Below are positions 15,678 through 23,834 of a DNA stretch of 64,000 bases, piece after piece (the first letter of the stretch is position 1; each line of letters starts with the position of its first letter). The DNA lies in contig NZ_JBEYXW010000022.1 in NCBI RefSeq assembly GCF_040645195.1, positions 50,672 through 114,671 on the forward strand, read 5' to 3'. The notes under the pieces are model-generated. The model worked only from the letters and a program-made list of their open reading frames with translations, searched no databases and was not told the origin of the DNA. The DNA is from Prauserella_A sp040645195. Its GTDB lineage: Bacteria > Actinomycetota > Actinomycetes > Mycobacteriales > Pseudonocardiaceae. The translations under genes were made by a program, and so were the position numbers.

Positions 15678-16246
15678 GCGACGAGTTGCAGGCGTAGGCT
15701 CGCCGGGCGCTTGCGTGTGCGCTCGACGCGAAGGGTGAGTGACGGCAGCGCGATCGGCAGCATGAGTTGGCCGGGGCCGATCCAGCGGCGGCCGATGCGC
15801 ACCGGCTGCTCGACGGCCTCGACGTGCCGCCAGAGGTCACGGCGGCGGGCCTTCTCGCGGGCAGTGGCGCGGCGCTCGGCTTCGTAGACGGCGTGGGCGC
15901 GTCGGCAGTCGGGGCAACTGCACTCGTGCTTCGCGTAGTGGGAGTTGGTGCCGTGCTCGGGCAGCACGGCCGGCGCGGGGTAGCCGTGTTCGGTGGCGAC
16001 CTGCTTGCGGTCGGCGCGGTCGAGACCACCCCAGATGCCCCACGGCTCACCGCGCTCCAGGGCTTCGGTGGCGCACAGCTGGCGCACGAGGCAGGCCGAG
16101 CAGATGATCCGGCAGGCGAGGGCCTGTGGGCTTTTCGGCTTGGCTTCGTGCCACGCGTCGACCAGCTCGGGGAACAGGTTGCACGCACCGCGTTCGTGCC
16201 AGTCGGGGACCGAACGGGGGATGCGGGGCAGGTCGGTGCCGGTCAT
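15674..16246 (-). CDS. WhiB-like iron-sulfur protein with extra C-terminal Cys module
   Basis: The 190-residue protein starts MTGTDLPRIPRSVPDWHERG. The four cluster cysteines are in GACNLF (Cys23) and CSACLVRQLC, followed by the G-x-W turn GIWGG, so residues 15-80 form a Wbl domain that binds [4Fe-4S] and acts with sigma factor. An added module HGTNSHYAKHECSCPDCRRA follows; such HGT..CxCxxCR motifs occur in actinophage and plasmid proteins. Its start overlaps the stop of the broken membrane gene upstream (ATGA). Confidence 0.82.
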   Translation of the reverse strand: MTGTDLPRIPRSVPDWHERGACNLFPELVDAWHEAKPKSPQALACRIICSACLVRQLCATEALERGEPWGIWGGLDRADRKQVATEHGYPAPAVLPEHGTNSHYAKHECSCPDCRRAHAVYEAERRATAREKARRRDLWRHVEAVEQPVRIGRRWIGPGQLMLPIALPSLTLRVERTRKRPASLRLQLVA

Positions 16247-16397
16247 GTGGTGATCCAGAGAACTAGCGCGGTGACGGCGGTGCCGAGCATGCCGACCGCG
16301 GCGGGTACCGGCGGCGAGGAACAGCTGCGCGGAGGCCAGCGCGCCGGCGGTGGCGACGGCGGCCAGGAGAGTGAGCACACGCAGTAGGGCGGTCACG
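16243..16397 (-). pseudogene. Broken small two-helix membrane gene upstream of whiB-like gene
   Basis: From GTG 16397 the frame gives one good membrane helix (TALLRVLTLLAAVATAGALA). The second helix (VGMLGTAVTALVLWITT) lies in the next frame, and its TGA overlaps the WhiB start as ATGA. The total span is not a multiple of three, so one frameshift near 16290-16320 separates the halves. Confidence 0.55.
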
Positions 16398-16470
16398 GCT
16401 GAACCTCCACTTCGATCCACAGTCGACGGTCGCCGAACCGGGGTGGATGACGGGCATGTTCTTGGTCATG
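16394..16470 (-). pseudogene. 3' remnant of an AICE gene
   Basis: The frame ends EHARHPPRFGDRRLWIEVEV-QP with a stop that overlaps the next start as GTGA, which looks like the genuine end of an operon gene. Upstream the frame is lost. The rest of 16470-16840 shows only short broken frames and no recognisable domain. Confidence 0.4.
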
Positions 16471-16840
16471 TGTTCGGGTGTGTCGTCCGGGACGAGTTCG
16501 AGGCCGACCCAGTCCCGCCGGCGCCCGCGGGCGAGGGCGTCGCACGCGGCCGCACGCTCTGGATCGACCCCGGCTGTGAGTTGATCACCACCGTGCGGCG
16601 AGCGATCGTGATCTGCTGCCGGTCGAGCGCGAATTCACGGTCATCCCCGGCGAGGGCGGGGGAGACGGTGCGGACCTCGCGACCGCAGCGGTCGGCTTGA
16701 TCCCGCGACAGACGCGGCGCGGGGACGAGACCGGGGGAGCGCGGCTGAGGGTGATTCGCGGCGAGAATGGCGCATTCGTTGAAGATGCTCAGAAGCAACC
16801 CCGGAAAACACTGCCAAGCGGTTCGCTCAGTGGCTCCTGT

Positions 16841-16879
16841 GGGGGTCAAGGGTCGCAGGTTCAAATCCTGTCAGCCCGA
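16841..16879 (+). repeat. Third, imperfect att copy
   Basis: GGGGGTCAAG followed by GGTCGCAGGTTCAAATCC matches the tRNA 3' half but lacks one G in the run after TCAAG, and it diverges after CCCGAC. It marks the old right end of element 2 and is probably a poor recombination site. Confidence 0.85.
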
Positions 16880-16906
16880 CGGTCGTGAGGAGCCCGCTGG
16901 CTCTGG

Positions 16907-17284
16907 ATGAAAGTCCAGGTCGACGATATTGACGGAGGGGCTGCCACGCAGACGGTGCCGTTCATTGTGGACGGTGTCGCTTACGAAATCGACCTGTCCG
17001 ATGACAATGCCACCCGCCTGCGCGGCGAGCTCGCCCGCTACATTGACGTGGGGCGCCGCACCGGAGGTCGCAAAGTGCGCTCGACCACACCACAAACCGC
17101 CACCCCTGTGACCACCGTCGATCGGGGGCGCACGTGGGCGATCCGAACCTGGGCCCGGGACAACGGCTGGGCCATCTCCGACCGAGGCCGCCTTCCCTCC
17201 GACGTCATCGTCGCCCATGACGCTGCACAGCAGGCACCCGCTGCGACCAAGAAGTCCCGTTCCCGATCAGCCCGCAAGAAATAG
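16907..17284 (+). CDS. lsr2: Lsr2 family nucleoid-associated protein
   Basis: This 125-residue protein bridges DNA and silences AT-rich, often foreign, genes. The N-terminal oligomer domain is seen as VQVDDIDGGAATQTVPFIVDGVAYEIDLS, with only parts listed here: VDDIDGG and YEIDLSDDNATRLR. The C-terminal DNA-binding part has IRTWARDNGWAISDRGRLPS, containing the R-G-R AT-hook-like core, and the tail is basic (KKSRSRSARKK). It begins 28 bases after the third att copy, so it may be chromosomal or the last trace of an older element. Confidence 0.9.
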   Translation: MKVQVDDIDGGAATQTVPFIVDGVAYEIDLSDDNATRLRGELARYIDVGRRTGGRKVRSTTPQTATPVTTVDRGRTWAIRTWARDNGWAISDRGRLPSDVIVAHDAAQQAPAATKKSRSRSARKK

Positions 17285-17407
17285 CGGAACCAGCGCAGAA
17301 ACCGGAGAACTGGACCGCCGAGATAGGAAACATTTCCGTCTCTCGTTGCCCGGTTCTGGGAGTGCGACAGAAAGAGCACGCCGGAACCACGGGGTGTCCA
17401 CCAGGGT

Positions 17408-17989
17408 TCACGTGACGACGCGGTACTTGCCGGATTCGTCGCGGATGGCGACCTCGGTGCCCAGTAGTGGCAGGCTCCACAGCTTCACTGTTCGCTGGAC
17501 CCAGTCAGCGAGGAACTGGACGACGCCGCTGGTGTAGTGCCACCAACAGGCGCTGCGGGACAGGACGGTGACCGGCCAGTCTTCCGGTCGGTCACCGGAG
17601 GTGGTCCACAGGAAGTGGTCACCACTGCTCGACGCGCCCCAGTGCAGCCATCCACCGGGCGCCGGGTACGGGCGCAGCCCGTACCACTCCTCCCACTCAT
17701 CGGCCATGGCCTCGTCGTTGTACGGAAAGCGGTTCTCCTGTCCGGGATCGGGGATTCGGACCGTCAGGAAGTCGCCCAGGACGAACTGGGGATAGTGCTC
17801 GGCGAGCAGCTTGTAGTCCGCGGGCAGGGACGTACCCAGGTTGCCCTCGATCAGTGCCCAGTCGAGGACGGCGGGTTCAGGCCGTCGGGCGGCGGGCAGG
17901 TTCGGAACGACCGCTTCGAGCGCCCGTAGCGCCTCGGCGGGATCGGTGATGAGTTGTGCTGGTCGCTGGGCACCCACGAACTCGTCCAC
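17408..17989 (-). CDS. SMI1/KNR4 (SUKH) family protein
   Basis: The 193-residue protein has the SUKH pattern: LIEGNLGTSLPADYKLLAEH near residues 46-65, FVLGDFLTVRIP after it, and the W-rich strands GGWLHWGASSSGDHFLW and WPVTVL. Such proteins are mostly immunity proteins against contact-dependent or secreted toxins. No toxin is next to it; an endonuclease I pseudogene lies 560 bases away. GTG 17989 is taken as the start, though the open frame could begin slightly differently. Confidence 0.75.
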   Translation of the reverse strand: MDEFVGAQRPAQLITDPAEALRALEAVVPNLPAARRPEPAVLDWALIEGNLGTSLPADYKLLAEHYPQFVLGDFLTVRIPDPGQENRFPYNDEAMADEWEEWYGLRPYPAPGGWLHWGASSSGDHFLWTTSGDRPEDWPVTVLSRSACWWHYTSGVVQFLADWVQRTVKLWSLPLLGTEVAIRDESGKYRVVT

Positions 17990-18183
17990 GACGGCGAGCC
18001 TGCCAGTCGGGCGTCACCCACACCTCACCGGCGATGTGACCGCTGACCAGGTGGTGCACTGCCGGCGTACGGTTCGCTCCGATGCAGGCCCTCCACCGCA
18101 GCACGATCTCGACCGCCTGCGGCCCGCTGCCAGCCATTAACCTGGCAGGACGGGTCCGGTGGCTGTTACCAGATGGCGTTGAC

Positions 18184-18390
18184 CTATTCGGGGTGGTCGA
18201 TGAAGAGGTTGCGGTTGTGCTGGAACTGCTCGTAGATGATGGTGTTGCGGTTCTTTTCGAATTCGTCGGGCGGGTCGGCGGCGTGCCATTCGAGCAGGAC
18301 GGAGAGCCGTCCCATATTGGGGGCTGAACCGTTGTCGACCTGGTCGTTGGGTTCGAGGTCGGCGAAGCCATCGGGGCAATCCTCGGCGTC
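18184..18390 (-). pseudogene. Inverted C-terminal fragment of endonuclease I
   Basis: The minus strand encodes DGFADLEPNDQVDNGSAPNM, then LLEWHAADPPDEFEKNRN and YEQFQHNRNLFIDHPE with a stop, which is the typical end of EndA-type nucleases. The start of this fragment repeats, in inverted orientation, the last codons of the gene at 18549-19047. Confidence 0.75.
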
Positions 18391-18548
18391 CTGGCTGCTC
18401 TCTGTGTCGGTGCGTGTCACCCGATGTTCAACGAGGTTCACACCATTTGTCGGTACTAGCCTCGCTCGGCCCTGTGGGAGCGTGAAAGGGCGCACACGAT
18501 CACGTAACCACCAGGTCGGGCGGTTACCTGGCGGAGACGGGGGCACAG

Positions 18549-19047
18549 ATGCGCGGCGGACACTGGCGGGCGCCCTGTCCGCCCTGGCAATCGCCGCGGG
18601 GCTGCTGGCGCCGCCCGCGGTGGCGCAGGAGGACTACTACGCCGGCACCGAAGGCCTTATGTCTACAGTGGACAGTCCAGCGCAAAGCCAGCACGGCGGC
18701 AACGTCGGGGACTGGAACCGCGAGCATGTCTGGGCCAAATCCCACGGCGACTCCGGGACCTCGATCGGCCCCGGAACCGATCTGCACCACCTGCGCCCAC
18801 GAATGCTCGGGCCAACAACATCCGCAGCAACAAAGACTTCGACAACGGCGGCAGCGAAGTCGATGGTGCACCCGGCAACCACACCGATAGCGACTCCTTC
18901 GAACCACGCGACGAAGTCAAAGGCGATGTCGCACGCATGATCCTGTACATGGCGGTGCGCTATGAAGGCGACGACGGTTTCGCCGACCTCGAACCCAACG
19001 ACCAGATCGACAACGACTCAGCCCCCTACATGGGACGGCTCTCCTGA
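18549..19047 (+). pseudogene. Endonuclease I, frameshifted and missing its native C-terminus
   Basis: The gene encodes a secreted nuclease: signal peptide RRTLAGALSALAIAAGLLAP, then EDYYAGTEGL, the active-site region WNREHVWAKSHG and DLHHLRP. After DLHHLRP one base is missing near 18805, and the family sequence continues in another frame (NIRSNKDFDNGGSEVDG, then ARMILYMAVRYEGDDG). ATG 18549 has a good ribosome site but is also out of frame with the signal peptide. The gene stops at DSAPYMGRLS; the missing C-terminus is found inverted at 18184-18390. Confidence 0.75.
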
Positions 19048-19094
19048 ATCGGACGCCCGCGAGATCCACGCCCGGCAAAGTGGAGGAACACCCC

Positions 19095-19220
19095 ATGACC
19101 GCAACCGCTGTGCAGCCCCGCAGCGAGGAGGTCGTGATGAGTACAGCCGGCGTGACGAGCCGGTCCACACCGCCAGGCTGGACCCTGGACAACGGCCCGG
19201 CAGCCCACCCTTTCGCATAG
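19095..19220 (+). CDS. 41-codon frame directly in phase with the terpene cyclase
   Basis: It starts MTATAVQPRSEEVVMSTAGV with GGAGG nine bases upstream and ends at TAG 19218. The same frame continues open from this TAG into the cyclase without another stop. It is either the true 5' end of the cyclase gene cut by an amber codon, or a short leader peptide. Confidence 0.5.
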   Translation: MTATAVQPRSEEVVMSTAGVTSRSTPPGWTLDNGPAAHPFA

Positions 19221-19418
19221 ATCGCCTCACCACCCAAGCGTGATGATCGGAGTAACGATGACGGCAGAGGCCCACTACATGGTCCCCGAGGTGACCTCCC
19301 GGTTCCCCGGCCTATCCACCCTGACCTCGACGAGATCAATCGCGACGTACAGGAGTATTACGATCGATTCATCCACCCCGCCGTCAAAAGAGACCACGAC
19401 GAGCATGAAGGTTTCTAT

Positions 19419-20228
19419 GTGGCGTGCGGAGCACATTACGTCTCGTACGTGTATCCAACCGGCCGGCCGGAACTGATGAAAATGACGGCCAGGATGTATG
19501 CCACCTGGGTAATCGTCGATGACATCATGGACAACAGTACAAGCCTCTCGTCCATCCACGATTGGGCCGGCATGTACCGGATCGCTCTGGAAGGGGAACC
19601 AGCAGCCGACGCACGGTTCAGGGCGATCTGGGAGCTGTTCGCGTCGGAAAGCTGGGACTCCCGGGTGTTGGACCTCGCAAAGTTCTCCCTGCGCAAGTAT
19701 CTCGAGGCCACCATCAGCATCCGCGCGATCGAGATTCAGCGGAAGTCGATGACCGTCGACGAGTACTTCGACCTTCGAAGGTGGAACGACGCCATGCCAG
19801 CCATGGTCTACTTCGCGGCCCATGTAGACCCCGATCTCCGTGAACCCTTGCTGGAAATCCACGATCACCCCGCGTTTGAACAAGCGATAAAATACTGCGG
19901 GATAGCCACGGGAATCCTGTTGGATCTCTGCAACCTCAACAGGAGATATCAGGAAATCTGCCAGTACACCAACATCACCCGAATCATCGAGCGGGCAGAA
20001 GGGATCGACTTTCCGCAAGCTGTGGCCAGGACCATCGAATACTTCCACGAGTTCGAGGACAAGATGGCAGGCGCGCTGGACGAGATCGGGGCGATCAATC
20101 CCGAACTGAGCACAGCCATGAAACACCTGCAAGGGGGCACCGAGCGGTGGTTGACCATGATGCGGCGTGTCGGACGACGCTACGGAAAACTCACACCAGC
20201 ACCGCCCAATCAGGCAACACATACATAA
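19419..20228 (+). CDS. Type I terpene cyclase (5' end uncertain)
   Basis: The protein folds linear prenyl diphosphates into a terpene. The Asp-rich metal motif is WVIVDDIMDN (DDxxD), the sensor Arg lies in DLRRWNDAMP, and an RRYG motif is at the end. The second metal motif region reads LLDLCNLNRRYQE, which keeps few of the normal N-S-E residues. GTG 19419 is the only in-frame start after TAG 19218, yet homologous-looking sequence (RPIHPDLDEINRDVQEYYDR) is encoded upstream of it, so the product as annotated lacks its first helices. Activity is doubtful. Confidence 0.75.
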   Translation: MACGAHYVSYVYPTGRPELMKMTARMYATWVIVDDIMDNSTSLSSIHDWAGMYRIALEGEPAADARFRAIWELFASESWDSRVLDLAKFSLRKYLEATISIRAIEIQRKSMTVDEYFDLRRWNDAMPAMVYFAAHVDPDLREPLLEIHDHPAFEQAIKYCGIATGILLDLCNLNRRYQEICQYTNITRIIERAEGIDFPQAVARTIEYFHEFEDKMAGALDEIGAINPELSTAMKHLQGGTERWLTMMRRVGRRYGKLTPAPPNQATHT

Positions 20229-20415
20229 ACGCTCGCCACGCACCACAATAGACTCACGCAACAGACCTCACCGCCGCTCACGCGAAGACTACGCGTATAC
20301 ACAGCCTGACGGACCTCGACAAAGAGCTGAATGGATTCGTGGCGATCCTCAAAGGAGCAACGTCGCCGCGACGGACGGCGGCGAGAGAACAAGGACCGCC
20401 GAGGGCGGCGACATC

Positions 20416-20601
20416 ATGTGGATCACATGGGGCGCCGACACCGCCCATCTCTTGCCCCGGCTGATCGCCGGCCGGGAACGCGGCCCGCTGTTCCCGTCGG
20501 GGTACCGGCCCGGCCCGCACCGCCTGGCCACCACCGACCCCGACGACATCTGTCCGGATACCGGCCGAGGGACCACGCCGGGGGAGGCCTCGGTGATGTA
20601 G
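20416..20601 (+). pseudogene. Remnant of a tyrosine recombinase C-terminus
   Basis: MWITWGADTAHLLPRLIAGR and ERGPLFPSGYRPGPHR followed by DICPDTGR resemble the internal part of a family of actinobacterial integrases. The catalytic HxxR and Tyr segments are absent. The gap 20229-20415 before it shows no gene. Confidence 0.5.
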
Positions 20602-20615
20602 ACGAGGGATGACTC

Positions 20616-20723
20616 ATGAGTGAGGAACGCAAGGTCGGCGCCCGGGACGAGCGGGCAGCCGAGCGCCTGCGCGCCGACGGGCTGGACGTGGTCGACATCC
20701 GGATCGACCGGGACCCGGGGTAG
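20616..20723 (+). CDS. 35-residue ORF of unknown function
   Basis: It begins MSEERKVGARDERAAERLRA and ends DIRIDRDPG. The residues look protein-like and charged. It may be the start of a truncated gene. It lies 15 bases after the recombinase remnant. Confidence 0.3.
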   Translation: MSEERKVGARDERAAERLRADGLDVVDIRIDRDPG

Positions 20724-20779
20724 TGCTGTCGGGGGTCCGGACGGTGACGTCTTCTGTGTGCCGGGCCGACCGGCGACGA

Positions 20780-21676
20780 TCACGAATGCTGCCGCTGTTC
20801 GGACTCCGGCCGGAGCCCGCCAGCAGCCCCGAGGAACTCCCCGAGCACGGCGAGGTGGTCGTCAACCGTCATCAGCGACGCGCCCATCGTGTCCACGGAG
20901 AGGTGGGTGGCCCCCAACTCGCGCCATTCGTGCGCGGCGTCGATCAACTCCGCAATGTCCCCACGGAAGGTCACGCGTCCGTACATGCTCAGCGAGGCGG
21001 GGTCACGCCCCGCCTCGACCGCCGCCTCGTGGACGATGTCGATCGCCTGACGGAGTCCGTCGCCGACGGGCACGTTCGGTATCCAGCCATCGGCGACGCG
21101 TCCGGCACGACGCAGCGCCACCGGAGCCGATCCCCCGACGAGGAGGGGGATTGAACGGCGAAGGGGGAGGGGGTTGATGCCGGCCCCGACGACACGGTGG
21201 AACTCGCCCTGGAACGTGACGGAGGGCCGGCTCCACAGCAGTCGGAGGAGCTCGATCTGTTCCTCGAACTTGCGAGCTCTCAAGGAGAACCGCTCCCCGA
21301 GGGCCTCGTACTCGACCGCGTTCCACCCGATCCCGACCCCGAGCCGCAGGCGACCCTCGCTCAGGACGTCGAGTGTGGCGGCCTGCTTGGCGACCAGCGT
21401 TGTCTGTCGCTGCGGAAGGATGATCACCGCTGTGACGAGATCGAGGGTGGTGATCGCAGCGATGTGGCTGAAGACCACGAACGGTTCGAAGAACGCCGAA
21501 TCGACGTCGTAGGTGTTCGCTCGCCAGCGGTCGTGGACGCGGCGATCGGCCCCGACCACGTGGTCGTAGGCCAGCACGTGCCCATAGCCGAGGCGCTCGA
21601 CTTCGGTCGCGTAACGACGCACGGCGGTGGGTGAGGCTCCCAACTCGGTCTGTGGCAGGACCACGCCCAGCTGCAT
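20780..21676 (-). CDS. LLM-class (F420-type) flavin oxidoreductase
   Basis: The 298-residue protein is a luciferase-like TIM barrel. Family segments are MQLGVVLPQTELGASPTAVR, YDHVVGADRR, FVVFSHIAAITTLDLVTAVI, QAATLDVLSEGRLRLGVGIG and LLVGGSAPVALRRAGRVADG. Such enzymes use F420 or FMN to oxidise or reduce small organic substrates. It is the last gene of the leftward catabolic run, 95 bases after the extradiol dioxygenase gene, and may act on a pathway intermediate. Confidence 0.88.
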   Translation of the reverse strand: MQLGVVLPQTELGASPTAVRRYATEVERLGYGHVLAYDHVVGADRRVHDRWRANTYDVDSAFFEPFVVFSHIAAITTLDLVTAVIILPQRQTTLVAKQAATLDVLSEGRLRLGVGIGWNAVEYEALGERFSLRARKFEEQIELLRLLWSRPSVTFQGEFHRVVGAGINPLPLRRSIPLLVGGSAPVALRRAGRVADGWIPNVPVGDGLRQAIDIVHEAAVEAGRDPASLSMYGRVTFRGDIAELIDAAHEWRELGATHLSVDTMGASLMTVDDHLAVLGEFLGAAGGLRPESEQRQHS

Positions 21677-21771
21677 GACGTTGCCGATCTCCTTGTCTTC
21701 TGTGTCTTCTGTGCGACGAATCGAGCTCGGCCGGCGGCCGCGTGGCGGTGACCCGAGCTCATAGGCCCTGG

Positions 21772-22638
21772 TCAGCCGAAGGGTCGCTGGTGGCCCCAGA
21801 CGCTCACGTGGTCGAAGGTCTTGACGGTCCAGTCCGCCTCGTCGACCTCAAGGCCGCCCCAGCCGTACTCCACCTCGAACCCGGAAGGGGACTCCACGTA
21901 GAAGGAGAGCATCAGGTCGTTGCTGTGCCTGCCGAACTCCTGGACGACCTTGAGCCCCTGGGCCCTGGCCCGGTCGAGGGCGTATCCGACGTCGTCGATC
22001 GAGGTGCACTGGAACATCATGTGGTTGAGTCGGGGGAGGCTCGGGGCCTCGACCAGCGCGAGGGTGTGGTGGCGCGGGTTGCACCGCAGGAACACCACGC
22101 CCGCGGACGAGGGGTTGGTCACGCAGTAGTCGGAGATCCGGAAGTCGAGGACCTCACGGTAGAACTCGACCGACTCGGTCAGCGACTCCGCGAACAACAG
22201 GATGTGCCCGGCGCCCTGGCGGCCGGTTACGAACCCCTCGTGGCCCAGGCCGAGGTCGACCTTCTGCTTCGGCTTGTGCGGGGCGATGTAGGCCACCGAC
22301 CGGACGCCGTTCGGGTCCTCGAAGACGATCCGGTCGCGAGGGTGCAGCGCCGTCTCGGCGTCGAACTCGGCCTGCTTGTAGGGGTGGCCGCGTGTGCCCA
22401 ACCGACTGCGCACCAGGTCCAACGCCGCCGGGTCCGGCACCTCCCACCCGATCTCGCGGACGTCGTCCTCACCGGTGGGGCTGAGCAGGTAGCGGAACCG
22501 GTGGTCGTCGATCCGGACTAGCCTGCTGTCCGTTCCGTCCAGATCGGACACCTCCGCACCGGCGAAGTCGCGGGTGAACGACACCCATGCCTCCAGGTCG
22601 CTGACGCCGAGCGACAGGTAGCCGAGTTGAATGTCCAT
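21772..22638 (-). CDS. Extradiol ring-cleavage dioxygenase (VOC family)
   Basis: The 288-residue two-domain enzyme cleaves catechol-type rings next to the hydroxyls. The Fe(II) ligands are visible in the second domain: His in GAGHILLFAES near 146, His in RLNHMMFQ near 210 and Glu in GFEVEYGWGG near 260. The length fits BphC/HsaC enzymes. ATG 22638 (MDIQLGYLSLGVSDLEAW) is chosen because the family starts at this point. Two hydrolases for meta-cleavage products are in the same region, which supports the role. Confidence 0.9.
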   Translation of the reverse strand: MDIQLGYLSLGVSDLEAWVSFTRDFAGAEVSDLDGTDSRLVRIDDHRFRYLLSPTGEDDVREIGWEVPDPAALDLVRSRLGTRGHPYKQAEFDAETALHPRDRIVFEDPNGVRSVAYIAPHKPKQKVDLGLGHEGFVTGRQGAGHILLFAESLTESVEFYREVLDFRISDYCVTNPSSAGVVFLRCNPRHHTLALVEAPSLPRLNHMMFQCTSIDDVGYALDRARAQGLKVVQEFGRHSNDLMLSFYVESPSGFEVEYGWGGLEVDEADWTVKTFDHVSVWGHQRPFG

Positions 22639-22779
22639 GACCGTGCGTTCCTCTCCTGAGACCGGTGATGTGAGCAGTTGGTACGGGTGCCTCGTCTCGG
22701 GCTCGCGCCTGGGCATTAGGTGCTCAGCGCGCGGTTCCGGATGGCTCGGCGGTGGATGGGAGGAGCTGCGAGTGCCGGG

Positions 22780-23763
22780 TCACGCCTCGACGAGGTTCGG
22801 CAGCGGTGGCCTGCGCCCGGACACGCCGGCCGCGGCGGCGGTGGCCCGGCTGACCCGGCCGTCCCGGAAGAACTCGAGGAAGAGCTGGTTGATCAGCTCC
22901 GGTGAGTCGGTCTGGGCCTGGTGACCGGTCTTCTCCGGGTAGAAGAACTGGAAGTTGGGCAGCAGGTCCTCCTGCGCGTAGCCTGCCTCGACGGCGAGCA
23001 CGACGTCCTCGCGGCCGTACACGTAGACCGTCGGGATGGTCAGGTCCTCCAGCCTGCCCCGCATCCGGAGCCGGGCCTTGACGTTGGCGTCCAGTGTGCC
23101 GCGGTACTCGGCCCCGACACCGCCCATCACCCGGGCGTAGGCATCCTTGTGCAGGTTGGCGGCGTGCGTCCGCATCGCGACGAGGTCGTCGGTGATCTGG
23201 TCGGCGTCGAGGATGATGGTGCTCATCAGCCGGCGCATGCTGTCCTCGGAGCCGTCGAACGGGACCGCGGGTGGCTTCTCCTCCGGGGTACGCGGATCTA
23301 CCGCGGCCATCTCCTGCCAGTGCAGGTGGTCACCGATGTTCCCGGCGATCAGCGCGGCGCCCTTCACGCGCTCCGGGTGCGCGACCATGTACATGAGCGA
23401 GGCCGAGCAGCCCATCGAGTTGCCGCCGATGAAGAACCTGTCCAGGCAGAGGGCGGAGGCGAAGTCGTGGAGGTAGTCGACGATCCCGGAGAAGCCGGGC
23501 TCGTACTCCTCGATCGGGCCGGTCGTCAGGCCGAAACCAGGGAGGTCCGGACAGTAGACGCGGAAGCCCCGAGCCCCGAGGAACGGGGCCATGTGGCGGA
23601 AGCCCGCGGTCCCACTCGAACCGGCGATGCCGCCGTGGATCAGGATGACCGCCGGACCGTCTTCGCCGGAGGTCACGTAGTGGGACTTGACGCCGTTGGG
23701 TAGCCGGACCCACCGGCTGAGTAGGCCGGGGACGGAGATCAGGTGCTCTGCGGTGAGTGCCAC
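22780..23763 (-). CDS. Alpha/beta hydrolase, meta-cleavage product hydrolase type
   Basis: The 327-residue enzyme should cut C-C bonds of ring-fission products. The oxyanion region is ILIHGGIAGSSG, the nucleophile elbow is GGNSMGCSAS, the acid is Asp in YGREDVVLAVE and the base is His in KTGHQAQTDS. GTG 23763 (VALTAEHLISVPGLL) is chosen because GAGAGGAG lies eight bases upstream. It follows the amidase gene in the same direction. A second, divergent family member lies at 34363. Confidence 0.85.
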   Translation of the reverse strand: MALTAEHLISVPGLLSRWVRLPNGVKSHYVTSGEDGPAVILIHGGIAGSSGTAGFRHMAPFLGARGFRVYCPDLPGFGLTTGPIEEYEPGFSGIVDYLHDFASALCLDRFFIGGNSMGCSASLMYMVAHPERVKGAALIAGNIGDHLHWQEMAAVDPRTPEEKPPAVPFDGSEDSMRRLMSTIILDADQITDDLVAMRTHAANLHKDAYARVMGGVGAEYRGTLDANVKARLRMRGRLEDLTIPTVYVYGREDVVLAVEAGYAQEDLLPNFQFFYPEKTGHQAQTDSPELINQLFLEFFRDGRVSRATAAAAGVSGRRPPLPNLVEA

Positions 23764-23834
23764 GGAGGCGCTCCTCTCTGCTGCGTGATCGGGTTCGGGA
23801 TCGCCTCCGGGGCCGGCGGCGACGGGCCGGCCGC

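Larger units (their letters stand above)
12094..16879. mobile_element. Element 2: degraded AICE relative in tandem
   Basis: It is bounded by the perfect att copy and an imperfect one at 16841. It starts with the same layout as AICE 1 (terminator hairpin, then int in reverse), and its int is nearly identical in sequence over the part present. Replication, transfer and repressor genes are missing. An IS element truncates int, and the DNA beyond the IS does not continue int, so material was lost. Confidence 0.78.
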
